DNA of 64,000 bases from contig CANGJB010000004.1 of assembly GCA_947453945.1 (NCBI GenBank), forward strand, positions 39,405 to 103,404. The letters are read 5' to 3'. This DNA is from Sphingomonadaceae bacterium (lineage in GTDB: Bacteria > Pseudomonadota > Alphaproteobacteria > Sphingomonadales > Sphingomonadaceae). The translations under genes and the position numbers were made by a program. The notes under the pieces are model-generated. The model saw only the letters and a list, made by a program, of their open reading frames with translations, ran no database searches and was not told the origin of the DNA. Below, piece by piece: positions 44,587 through 52,939 of this stretch (its first letter is position 1; every line of letters starts with the position of its first letter).

Positions 44587-45323
44587 GCCGCGAGATACGC
44601 CCCGCCGGTGACGAACACCACTTGCCCCTGGATCATCGCGGCTGAGGGGCTGGCGAGATATTCGATCAGGCTGCAATAATCGTCATCGACGACATTGCGC
44701 CCGCTGGGGCTGGCGGCCGCGGACTGGCGCATGATCTCTTCGGTCTGGGCGCCATAGACCTGCCGCAGCGCCTCGGTATCGACCGCGCTGGGCGCGACGC
44801 AGTTTGCCCGTACGCCCAGCGGCGCGAGTTCCTGCGCAAGGTAGCGGATCAGACTTTCCGCCAGCGACTTGCCCGCACCGACCGCTGCATAGTTCGGGAT
44901 GACGGTGCGGCTGCCCCGGCTCGACAGGAAAAACACGGTGCTGCCGTGCCGAAACAACGGCACTGCGGCCTGCGCCAGATAGACCAGCGCCGTGCCGTTG
45001 AGGTTGATCGCCTCGGTAAAGGCGACCGGATCGATGGTGAGGAGCGGTTCGGGAAGCACCTTCACAGCGCAGTGCACCAGCTGGTCCAGCCGGTCGGTCT
45101 GCGCGGCAACAGCGGCGAGCACCGCCTTGGCACCCTCGGGCGTGCTCACATCGCCCTGAATGAGATGGCAGCGCGCGCCCGCCGCCTCGATCTCCGTCTT
45201 CGCCGTGGCCGCCGCATCCTGATCGGCGCGGAAGTTCAGAAAGACATCTGTATCGGGCTTCGCAAAGCGCCGCGCGATGGCAAGGCCGATACCCTTGGTA
45301 CCGCCGGTGACGAGAATGGACAT
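44583..45323 (-). CDS. SDR oxidoreductase, FabL-like (enoyl-reductase type)
   Basis: The protein is 246 residues from ATG 45323. The nucleotide motif is TGGTKGIG. The catalytic Tyr and Lys are spaced Y-x6-K (NYAAVGAGKSLAES), as in FabI/FabL enoyl reductases, rather than the Y-x3-K of most SDRs. The C-terminal stretch AMIQGQVVFVTGGAYL also resembles FabL. It may reduce an enoyl thioester or carbonyl in the catabolic path. It lies 12 bases downstream of the EthD-type gene. Confidence 0.78.
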   Translation of the reverse strand: MSILVTGGTKGIGLAIARRFAKPDTDVFLNFRADQDAAATAKTEIEAAGARCHLIQGDVSTPEGAKAVLAAVAAQTDRLDQLVHCAVKVLPEPLLTIDPVAFTEAINLNGTALVYLAQAAVPLFRHGSTVFFLSSRGSRTVIPNYAAVGAGKSLAESLIRYLAQELAPLGVRANCVAPSAVDTEALRQVYGAQTEEIMRQSAAASPSGRNVVDDDYCSLIEYLASPSAAMIQGQVVFVTGGAYLAA

Positions 45324-45334
45324 GGTGCCCGCGC

Positions 45335-45652
45335 CTAGCCGTCGTGGCCGACGGACGAGGTCAGCGTCACGCCGAAACGCTCGATCATCCCGCCAGCATC
45401 GGTGCGCAGCGCGAGCCATTCCGGCGTCTGCTCATCACGCTCCATCGCGGCCTTGTCCGCCCAGGTCATGATCGCAAAACGGTAGGCGTCTGCCGGCACG
45501 CCTTCGAGGCCCTCGCTGACCAGGATGGTATCGAGGCTGGTGAGGTTTGGCAGCGCGCGGGCGAGCGGCGCATGCACATTGGCATAGGCGGTTTCAAAGG
45601 CATCGCGGTCTTCGGGCTTTGGCGCCGACCACACGGCAACAAGCTTCAGCAT
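45335..45652 (-). CDS. EthD-like small protein
   Basis: The protein is 105 residues. It has the EthD-type opening LKLVAVWSAPKPEDRDAFET, then ANVHAPLARALPNL and MTWADKAAMERD. Such dimeric alpha-beta barrel proteins accompany oxygenases in degradation clusters, here lying divergently from a P450. It is cotranscribed with the SDR. Its reaction is unknown. Confidence 0.7.
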   Translation of the reverse strand: MLKLVAVWSAPKPEDRDAFETAYANVHAPLARALPNLTSLDTILVSEGLEGVPADAYRFAIMTWADKAAMERDEQTPEWLALRTDAGGMIERFGVTLTSSVGHDG

Positions 45653-45798
45653 CTCTTTTCTCCCGCGGCGCTTGTGCTTGGGTGTTGCGGGCCCTGCCCG
45701 CCTGCCTTGCGCCTTGACGGGATGCTACCAAACAAGCGATTGCTATGGCAAGAGCCGGGTGATAGCCAAAGGACGAAATTCGGAGCTTTCCAACCATT

Positions 45799-47019
45799 AT
45801 GCCCACCACAAGTCTGGTCTTCGATCCGCGCGATCCGAACGTCATCCAGCGCCCGCTGGAGACGTTGCTGCGCTTGCAAGCCGAAGACCCGGTGCACTGG
45901 TCGCCGCTGCTCAAGGGCTGGGTGCTGACACGGCATGACGATGTGAAGTCGGTGCAGATGAACAGCGGGGTTACGTCGGACCGGCTGACCCCGTTTTTCG
46001 AAAGCCAGCAGGGCGAAGAGCGCGCGCGCCTGAACGACCTGATCCGCTATCTCAACACCTGGGTCGTGTTCAAGGATCCGCCCGATCACACCCGGCTGCG
46101 CACCTTGCTCAACAAGGTCGTCACCCCCGCCGTGATGCGCGATCTGGAAGACGGCATCACCGAACTGGCCGACGGTCTGCTGGACCGGATTGCGGCGCGC
46201 AGTGACGGGCAGTTCGAGTGCATCAGCGAATTTGCCAATCCCCTGCCCGCCAGCGTGATTATGGATCTGCTCGGCGTGCCGCGCGAGGATATGGACAACT
46301 TGCGCGACTGGTCGATGCAATTGCAGCCGTTCCTCGGCAATGCGACCGGCACGGGCGACAAATATGAGACCGGGCGCGCCGGGATCGTGGCGATGGCGGA
46401 CTACTTCCGCGCTGCAGCGAGAGAGCGGCTGGCGAGCCCGCGCGGCGATGTGATCTCGCACTTCGTGATGCTGCAGCAGACCGGCCAGATCACCGAGGAC
46501 GAGCTGATCGGCACCTGCATCCTGTTCCTGTTTGCGGGGCACGAGACGACCACCAACCTGATCGGCAACGGTATCCGCGCGCTGCTCGAAAACCCGGACC
46601 AAAAGGCCCGGCTGATCGCGGACCCCACGCTGATTGCCAGCGCGGTGGAGGAAATGCTGCGCTTCGAAGGGCCGACCGGCGCAGTTGTGCGCGTGGTCAA
46701 GTCGCCGTTCGAACTGCGCGGCAAAGTGCTCAAGCAAGGTGACCGGGTCTACGCCATGGTCAACGCGGCGAACCACGATCCGGCGGTGTTCGACGCCGCC
46801 GCAAGCTTCGATATCGGCCGCACGCCAAACCGCCACCTCACCTTCAACCACGGCATCCACTTCTGCCTTGGCGCACCGCTGGCCCGGGCCGAAGCCCGCA
46901 TCGCCATCAGCCGCTTCCTGGCGCGGTTCCCCCATGCGGCCATGGCGACGGACACGGTGGAATACATGGACACGCTGACCATGCGGGGCGTGCGCGAAAT
47001 GCCGATGGTGACCGGGTAA
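45799..47019 (+). CDS. Cytochrome P450
   Basis: The protein is 406 residues, of soluble bacterial class I type. The I-helix has LFLFAGHETTTNLI, the K-helix starts EEMLRFEGP, and the heme loop is FNHGIHFCLGAPLARAEARI with the axial Cys. It would hydroxylate a hydrophobic substrate using ferredoxin and a reductase, neither of which is visible nearby. It starts an operon (P450, ligase, thiolase, TetR) whose genes overlap or lie within 20 bases. Confidence 0.92.
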   Translation: MPTTSLVFDPRDPNVIQRPLETLLRLQAEDPVHWSPLLKGWVLTRHDDVKSVQMNSGVTSDRLTPFFESQQGEERARLNDLIRYLNTWVVFKDPPDHTRLRTLLNKVVTPAVMRDLEDGITELADGLLDRIAARSDGQFECISEFANPLPASVIMDLLGVPREDMDNLRDWSMQLQPFLGNATGTGDKYETGRAGIVAMADYFRAAARERLASPRGDVISHFVMLQQTGQITEDELIGTCILFLFAGHETTTNLIGNGIRALLENPDQKARLIADPTLIASAVEEMLRFEGPTGAVVRVVKSPFELRGKVLKQGDRVYAMVNAANHDPAVFDAAASFDIGRTPNRHLTFNHGIHFCLGAPLARAEARIAISRFLARFPHAAMATDTVEYMDTLTMRGVREMPMVTG

Positions 47020-47025
47020 GCCGCG

Positions 47026-48561
47026 ATGATCGAGACGCCCGCCTTTGGCATGACCAGCATCTGGGCCGCCCACGCCCGTTTCGCGCCGGACCGGATCGCA
47101 GCCATCTGCGGCGACCGCCGGCTGACCTGGGGCGAATTCGACCGCGCGACCAGCCGGGTCGCCAATGCCCTGCGCGCGGTGGGCGTGCGCCATGACGAGC
47201 CTGTGGCGCTGGTCATGACCAACTCGCTTGAAATGCTCGAGGTGATGTTCGGCGTGGTCAAGGCCGGGGCCTGCATGGTGCCGATCAGCGGGCTGCTGAC
47301 AGGCCCTCAGATCGCGACGATGATGGCCGACAGCGGGGCGCAAACCGTATTTGTTTCAGCCGGCAACCGCGCGCTGGTCGAGGCGGCGAAACTGCCGGCA
47401 AGCGTGCGGCGCATCGCCATCGGCTTTGCGGACGAAGGCTGGGTGGACGGCAACGCGCTGCTGGCCGCCGCGCCCAATGGCGATCCCGGCGTGCGCAATC
47501 GCCCGGAAGACCGCTTCAACATCATCTACAGCTCCGGCACCACGGGCCTGCCCAAGGGAATCGTGCAGAGCCATGGCGCGCGCACCCATTTCGCGTGGTC
47601 AAATGCGCTGGAACTGGGCATGTCGCGCGAGAGCGTGGCACTGGTCACCACCGCGCTCTATTCGAACGGCACGATGTTCATGGTGCTGCCGCCGCTGCTG
47701 CTGGGCGCGACCGTGGTGATCATGGAGCAGTTCAGCGCAGCAGGCGCTCTGGCGCTCATCGAGCAGCACAAGGTCAGCCACGCGTTCATGGTGCCCACCC
47801 AGTGCATCGTCACGCTCGACGATCCGGCGCTGGGCCAGCATGACATCTCTAGCCTGCAGTGCCTGCTGTCTGCCGGTTCCTCCCTGCGGCCCGACACGCG
47901 CGAGGCGGTCATCCAGCGGATGACCCCGCATGTTTATGAGCTTTATGGCTTCAGCGAGGGCTTCGCGACCATGCGCAAACCCGGCGATGCGCCCGTGAAG
48001 CCCGGCGCTGTCGGCCGCCCGGTGATCGGCTTCGATCTGCGCATCGTTGGCGGCGACGACCGCGAATGCCCGCGCGGCGAAGTGGGCGAAATCGTCGGCA
48101 CGGGCCTTGGCGCGATGGCCGGATACCACAATCGGCCGGACCTTGATGCGGCGATCCTCTGGCATAGCCCGTCGGGTGAGGCCTTCCTGCGCAGCGGCGA
48201 TCTCGGCTATGTGGATGAAGAGGGCTTCTTGCACATCGTCGACCGCAAGAAGGACATGATCCTATCCGGCGGGTTCAACATTTTTCCGGCAGACCTAGAA
48301 GCGGTGATCGGTGAACACTCGCAAGTGCAGGACGTGACCGTGATCGGCATTCCGCATCCCAAATGGGGGGAAACGCCGCTCGCGCTGGTCATTCCGCGTG
48401 GAGAACCCGATCCGGCGATGCTGCTGGAATGGGCCAATGCCCGGCTTGCGCGCACGCAGCGGCTGTCGGGGCTGGAACTGCGATCCGAATTCCCGCGCAA
48501 TGCGCTGGGCAAAGTGCTGAAGCGGGAGTTGCGCGCACCTTGGTGGGATGAGCCGAAATGA
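47026..48561 (+). CDS. Acyl-CoA synthetase (AMP-binding)
   Basis: The protein is 511 residues. It has the AMP signature YSSGTTGLPKGIVQSHG, ELYGFSEGF, the RSGDLGYVDEEGFLHIVDRKKDMI stretch and the catalytic lysine in NALGKVLKREL. It is only distantly similar to the 42905-44476 ligase, so the cluster probably activates two different acids. It is six bases after the P450 stop and overlaps the thiolase gene by ATGA. Confidence 0.9.
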   Translation: MIETPAFGMTSIWAAHARFAPDRIAAICGDRRLTWGEFDRATSRVANALRAVGVRHDEPVALVMTNSLEMLEVMFGVVKAGACMVPISGLLTGPQIATMMADSGAQTVFVSAGNRALVEAAKLPASVRRIAIGFADEGWVDGNALLAAAPNGDPGVRNRPEDRFNIIYSSGTTGLPKGIVQSHGARTHFAWSNALELGMSRESVALVTTALYSNGTMFMVLPPLLLGATVVIMEQFSAAGALALIEQHKVSHAFMVPTQCIVTLDDPALGQHDISSLQCLLSAGSSLRPDTREAVIQRMTPHVYELYGFSEGFATMRKPGDAPVKPGAVGRPVIGFDLRIVGGDDRECPRGEVGEIVGTGLGAMAGYHNRPDLDAAILWHSPSGEAFLRSGDLGYVDEEGFLHIVDRKKDMILSGGFNIFPADLEAVIGEHSQVQDVTVIGIPHPKWGETPLALVIPRGEPDPAMLLEWANARLARTQRLSGLELRSEFPRNALGKVLKRELRAPWWDEPK

Positions 48562-49808
48562 CAGACGCCTATATCGTCGGCAGCTATTCCAGCAGCTTCG
48601 GCAAGTTCCCCGATCGCAGCCACAAGGATCTGACGCGCGAGGTCTATCTTGGCGTGCTGGCCGATGCGGGCCTCGCAAATGGCAACGATATCGGCATGGC
48701 CTGGTTCGGCAATTGCGGCATGTGGACCGATGGACAGGGCAGCATTCGTGGGCAAGTCTGCCTCACCCCGCTGGTGCGCGAGGGGCTGTTTCCCGAACGC
48801 GTGCCGGTGATCAATGTCGAGGGCGGCTGCGCCACGGCATCCATCGCGCTCCACGGCGCGTGGAAGGACGTGCTGAGCGGCCAGACCGACCTCAGCATCG
48901 CCATCGGCGTCGAAAAGACCTTCAACCCCGGCTCGCCCGAGCGCACCACGGCGCTGTTTGACGGCGGCATCGACCAGTATGACCGTGAGGAATGGCTTTC
49001 CTACTATGCGGCAGCGGGCGAGGCGGCAGGCAAGCCGTTCGAGCCGGGCCCGGGGCGCACGATCTTCATGGACACATACGCCATGCAGGCGGCGTGGCAC
49101 ATGCGCACCCATGGCACCACCGCGCGCCAGATCGCCATCGCCTGCGCCAAGAACCACACAGCGTCTGTCCACAATCCCAAGGCGCAGTACCGCTTTGCCC
49201 TCACCCCTGAGGACGTGCTTGCAGACAGGCCGATAAGCTGGCCCCTCACCCGCGCGATGTGCGCGCCGATTGGGGATGGTGCGGCGGCGGCGCTGGTCTG
49301 CTCTGGCGCATGGCTGGCGCGCCAGCCCGCTGCTGTCCGCGCGCGTGCGGTGCGCATTGCCGCCAGCACGATGACCGCGGGCAAGTATCGCCGTCTGGAT
49401 GAGCCCGGGCTTTCGCAAGCGGCCGCCCAGCGCGCCTATAAGGCCGCCGGGCTGACGGCTGCGGACATCGATCTGGCCGAAGTGCATGACGCGACTTCGT
49501 TCTGCGAGCTTTACCAGTCGGAAATGCTGGGCTTCTGCGGCATTGGCGAAGGCGGCAGGCTGGCCGAAAGTGGCGCGACCGCGCTTGGCGGGTCGATCCC
49601 GATCAACCTTTCGGGCGGCCTTGTCAGCAAGGGGCATCCGGTGGGCGCGACGGGCCTCTCGATGATCGACGAGCTCGTGCTGCAGCTTCGCGGCGAGGCC
49701 GGGGCGCGGCAGGTCAGCGGCGCGCGCACCGCGCTGGCCGAAAACGGCGGCGGTGTGATGGGCTTCGACGAGGCAGCCTGTTCGGTTATCATCCTGCAGC
49801 GCGATTGA
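48558..49808 (+). CDS. Thiolase family protein (SCP-x/acetyl-CoA acetyltransferase type)
   Basis: The protein is 416 residues. The reactive Cys is in VEGGCATASIALHGAWKD. The other active-site motifs are AEVHDATSFCELYQSE and SKGHPVGATGLSMIDELVLQL, which gives the His and matches the SCP-x thiolase branch in which the second Cys is replaced. It would perform thiolytic or retro-Claisen cleavage of a ketoacyl-CoA, including side chains of branched or steroid-like substrates. The P450-ligase-thiolase order suggests side-chain degradation. Confidence 0.88.
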   Translation: MTDAYIVGSYSSSFGKFPDRSHKDLTREVYLGVLADAGLANGNDIGMAWFGNCGMWTDGQGSIRGQVCLTPLVREGLFPERVPVINVEGGCATASIALHGAWKDVLSGQTDLSIAIGVEKTFNPGSPERTTALFDGGIDQYDREEWLSYYAAAGEAAGKPFEPGPGRTIFMDTYAMQAAWHMRTHGTTARQIAIACAKNHTASVHNPKAQYRFALTPEDVLADRPISWPLTRAMCAPIGDGAAAALVCSGAWLARQPAAVRARAVRIAASTMTAGKYRRLDEPGLSQAAAQRAYKAAGLTAADIDLAEVHDATSFCELYQSEMLGFCGIGEGGRLAESGATALGGSIPINLSGGLVSKGHPVGATGLSMIDELVLQLRGEAGARQVSGARTALAENGGGVMGFDEAACSVIILQRD

Positions 49809-49827
49809 GCAGGCAGAGGCAGCACGT

Positions 49828-50442
49828 GTGAGCGTAGCGACGAAAACCCGGATCAAGGAACCGCCAAAGGCCGAAGCGCGCGGCGGCGAGAACCGCCGCG
49901 AGGCCTTGCTGGATGCCGCAGCGGCGATGTTTGCGGCCAAGGGCTATGACGGCACATCGATCCGCGACATTGCCGGCGCGGTCGGGATGCTGCCGGGCTC
50001 GCTGTATTATCACTTCAAATCCAAGGAAGACTTGCTGCTGGCGGTCTACCGCAAGGGCGTGGCGCGGTTCGAAGAGGCTATTGCCGAGGCGCTGGGCCAG
50101 ACCCCTGCCGAGCCCTGGCACGCCATCGAGGCCGCCTGCGCCGCGCATCTTTCAACCCTGCTCGATGGCGGCGACTATGCGCGGATCGTCAGCCCGGAGT
50201 TCGTTCGCTCGTTTCCGCCCGAGGTACTGCCGGTGCTGAACACAGAGCGCGACCGCTATGAGCGCCATTTTGAAAAGCTGATCGCGGCGCTGCCGCTGGG
50301 CGCAGAAACAGACCGCTGGCTGTTCAAGGTCTCACTTTTCGGCAGCCTCAACTGGTCGCAGACGTGGTATCGCAAGGGCCACTACACACCGCGCGACATT
50401 GCCGCCGCGTTCATCGCGATGCTGCGGAACAAGGAAGCGTGA
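49828..50442 (+). CDS. TetR family transcriptional regulator
   Basis: The protein is 204 residues, starting from GTG with AGAGGC upstream. The N-terminal HTH is REALLDAAAAMFAAKGYDGT followed by SIRDIAGAVGMLPGSLYYHF. The C-terminal ligand domain is of the TetR_C_33 or KstR2-like group that often binds acyl-CoA. It is the last gene of the P450 operon and probably controls that operon or the PQQ-ADH gene behind it. Confidence 0.88.
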   Translation: MSVATKTRIKEPPKAEARGGENRREALLDAAAAMFAAKGYDGTSIRDIAGAVGMLPGSLYYHFKSKEDLLLAVYRKGVARFEEAIAEALGQTPAEPWHAIEAACAAHLSTLLDGGDYARIVSPEFVRSFPPEVLPVLNTERDRYERHFEKLIAALPLGAETDRWLFKVSLFGSLNWSQTWYRKGHYTPRDIAAAFIAMLRNKEA

Positions 50443-50511
50443 CACCGACCCTGACAGGATCGGAGAATGGCAAGCAAAGCCAGAAAAATGGCCAGATAAA
50501 TCATCGTGCTG

Positions 50512-50531
50512 TTGCACAGCATATGGTGCAA
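50512..50531. promoter_or_regulatory. Palindrome upstream of the PQQ alcohol dehydrogenase
   Basis: TTGCAC-N8-GTGCAA is a perfect 6-bp inverted repeat 74 bp upstream of the ATG. It could bind the TetR protein encoded just upstream, or another regulator. Confidence 0.5.
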
Positions 50532-50604
50532 TCAGGCAGGGTGGTTTAACCAGTCGATGAACACGGACCCGGACAATGCCGGGCCGCGAGGAGAGGGTTG
50601 GAGT

Positions 50605-52722
50605 ATGCGCATTTCCTTTATGCGAAAGCTTGGCTTGGCATCATCACTTGCGATGGCAGCAGGCGCCATCGCAGTGCCGGGCGCGATGGCGACGGTGACC
50701 GAGGCCATGCTGCGGTCCGTGCCGGGCGCCGAATGGCTGACTTATGGCGGCGATTATGCCGAGCAGCGCTTCTCCCCGCTCACGCAAGTGAACGAATACA
50801 ACGTCGATCAACTGGGCCTCGCCTGGTTTGCCGACATGGATACCGCGCGCGGGCAGGAAGCGACGCCGCTGGTGCATGACGGCGTTCTGTATGTCACCAC
50901 CGCCTGGTCGATGGTGAAGGCCTATGACGCGAAGACTGGCAAGCCGCTCTGGGCCTATGACCCCAAGGTGCCTCGCCAGACGCTGTACCGCGCCTGCTGT
51001 GACGCGGTGAACCGGGGCGTTGCCCTTTATGGTGACAAAGTGTTCGTGGCGGCGCTCGATGGCCGCCTGATCGCGCTTGATCAGAAGACCGGCAAGGTGC
51101 TGTGGGAGAAGGTCACGGTTCCGAACCAGACTGACTACACGATCACCGGCGCACCGCGCATCGTGAAGGGCCGTGTGCTGATCGGCGCGGCAGGTTCGGA
51201 ATACAAGGCGCGCGGCTACATCGCGGCTTATGACACCGAGACCGGCAAGGAAGTGTGGCGCTTCAACACCGTGCCCGGCAACCCGGCGCAGGGCTTCGGC
51301 AAGGAAGGCCTCAACAAGGCCGCGCACGAGGCAGCGGCCAAGACCTGGGGCAACAAGTGGTGGGAACTCGGCGGTGGCGGCACCGTTTGGGATTCGATCA
51401 CGTATGATCCGGAAACCAACCTCGTCCTCTTCGGCACCGGCAACGCCGAGCCGTGGAACCCGGCTGCCAATGGCCGCGAGGGTGACAGCCTTTACACTTC
51501 CTCCATCGTGGCGGTGAATGCCGATACCGGCCAGTACGCCTGGCATTATCAGGAGACGCCGGAAGATCGCTGGGACTTCGATTCGGACCAGCAGATCACG
51601 ATTGCGGACGTGAACATCGGAGGCGCCAAGCGCCATGTCGCGATGCATGCCCCCAAGAACGGGCATGTCTATGTGCTCGATGTGAAGACCGGCAAGTTCA
51701 TCTCGGGAACCCCGTGGGTGCCGGTGAACTGGGCAACGGGCCTCGATCCGGAGACCGGCCGCCCGTCGATCAATCCTGATGCGCGCTACGAGAAGACTGG
51801 CAAGCCCTTCGTCAGCCTCCCCGGCGCAGTCGGCGCACACAGCTGGCAGCCGCAAAGCTACAGCCCCAAGACCGGCTATCTCTATATCCCGACCAACCTC
51901 GCCGCTTATCCTTATGCGGCGGCAAAGGACTGGAAGCCGGGCGGCGTCGGCTGGTCGATCGGGCTTGACGGCTATGCCGTATCGATGCCCGCCGATCTCA
52001 AGGTTCAAGCGGGCGCGAAGGCTGCGACCACCGGCCAGCTGGTGGCGTGGGACGTGGCGAACAAGAAGGCGGCGTGGAAGGTCGATCTCACCGGACCTTC
52101 GAACGGCGGCGTGCTTTCTACCGCGGGCAACCTCGTGTTCCAGGGCACAGCGAGCGGCGATTTCGTCGCCTACACCGCAGACAAGGGTGAGAAGCTCTGG
52201 TCGTTCCCGGCACAGAGCGGCATCATCGCAGCTCCGATGACCTATGCGATCGGCGGCGAACAATACGTCGCGATCCTCGTCGGCTGGGGCGGCGTGTGGG
52301 ATGTGGCCACCGGCGTTCTGGCGAACAAGGGCGGCGCAGGCCACAACATCAGCCGCCTGCTGGTGTTCAAGCTCGGTGCATCGGGCCAGCTGCCTGCAGC
52401 GCCGCCGATGAACCAGATGGTGCTCGATCCGCCGCCGTTCACCGGCACGACCGCACAGGCGACCAAGGGCGGGCAGCTCTACGGCCGGTATTGCGCCATG
52501 TGCCACGGCGACGCGGCGATCTCGGGCAGCCTCAACCCTGACCTGCGCCATTCGGGCGTGATCGGTTCGGCCGAGGCGGTGAAGGCGATCGTGCTGGGCG
52601 GCCAGCTCCATGAACTGGGCATGGTCTCGTTCAAGGCGGCGCTGAAGCCGGCAGATGCCGAGGCCATCCGCATGTACATCATCAAGCGCGCCAACGAGGA
52701 CAAGGCGCTGGGAGCCCACTGA
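50605..52722 (+). CDS. PQQ-dependent quinohemoprotein alcohol dehydrogenase
   Basis: The protein is 705 residues from ATG 50605, with a signal peptide (MRKLGLASSLAMAAGAIAVPGAMA). The eight-bladed PQQ domain contains the vicinal disulfide RACCDAVNRG, the PQQ-contact TGNAEPWN and the catalytic Asp in RWDFDSDQQ. A C-terminal cytochrome c domain has YCAMCHGDA. It would oxidise alcohols in the periplasm and pass electrons to a cytochrome. Terminator-like hairpin follows. PQQ synthesis genes are not in the window. Confidence 0.9.
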   Translation: MRISFMRKLGLASSLAMAAGAIAVPGAMATVTEAMLRSVPGAEWLTYGGDYAEQRFSPLTQVNEYNVDQLGLAWFADMDTARGQEATPLVHDGVLYVTTAWSMVKAYDAKTGKPLWAYDPKVPRQTLYRACCDAVNRGVALYGDKVFVAALDGRLIALDQKTGKVLWEKVTVPNQTDYTITGAPRIVKGRVLIGAAGSEYKARGYIAAYDTETGKEVWRFNTVPGNPAQGFGKEGLNKAAHEAAAKTWGNKWWELGGGGTVWDSITYDPETNLVLFGTGNAEPWNPAANGREGDSLYTSSIVAVNADTGQYAWHYQETPEDRWDFDSDQQITIADVNIGGAKRHVAMHAPKNGHVYVLDVKTGKFISGTPWVPVNWATGLDPETGRPSINPDARYEKTGKPFVSLPGAVGAHSWQPQSYSPKTGYLYIPTNLAAYPYAAAKDWKPGGVGWSIGLDGYAVSMPADLKVQAGAKAATTGQLVAWDVANKKAAWKVDLTGPSNGGVLSTAGNLVFQGTASGDFVAYTADKGEKLWSFPAQSGIIAAPMTYAIGGEQYVAILVGWGGVWDVATGVLANKGGAGHNISRLLVFKLGASGQLPAAPPMNQMVLDPPPFTGTTAQATKGGQLYGRYCAMCHGDAAISGSLNPDLRHSGVIGSAEAVKAIVLGGQLHELGMVSFKAALKPADAEAIRMYIIKRANEDKALGAH

Positions 52723-52782
52723 GAAATCGCCGGTCCCTGGCAAGCACCAAGGGGCTGGATTCAAGTAATGCATTGAAAAGTT

Positions 52783-52821
52783 GGGGGCTTCGTCGCTTTG
52801 ATGAAGCCCCCTCCCCTTTCC
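52783..52821 (+). terminator. Terminator after the PQQ-ADH gene
   Basis: GGGGGCTTC and GAAGCCCCC pair around an 11-base loop and are followed by TCCCCTTTCC. It closes the catabolic block. Confidence 0.6.
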
Positions 52822-52939
52822 GAGAAGATGGGTGCGGACTGCCTGAGCACGCAGGGCACCCGTTCTTGAGGCCCTTAAACAACCTGGCTTTCCGCAAAGT
52901 GGCCGCACGCGATATCGGTTCTCGAAAGGCGTGTTCCCA

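Noticed and set aside
45714-45746. TTGACG and TGCTAT as promoter boxes of the P450 gene
   Set aside because: Spacing is 21 bp, too long for a sigma-70 promoter. The nearby ACAAGCGATTG is only partly symmetric.
45646-47343. Minus-strand ORF of 565 codons opposite the P450
   Set aside because: Shadow frame, no domains.
48207-49940. Minus-strand ORF of 577 codons opposite the ligase and thiolase genes
   Set aside because: Shadow frame, no domains.
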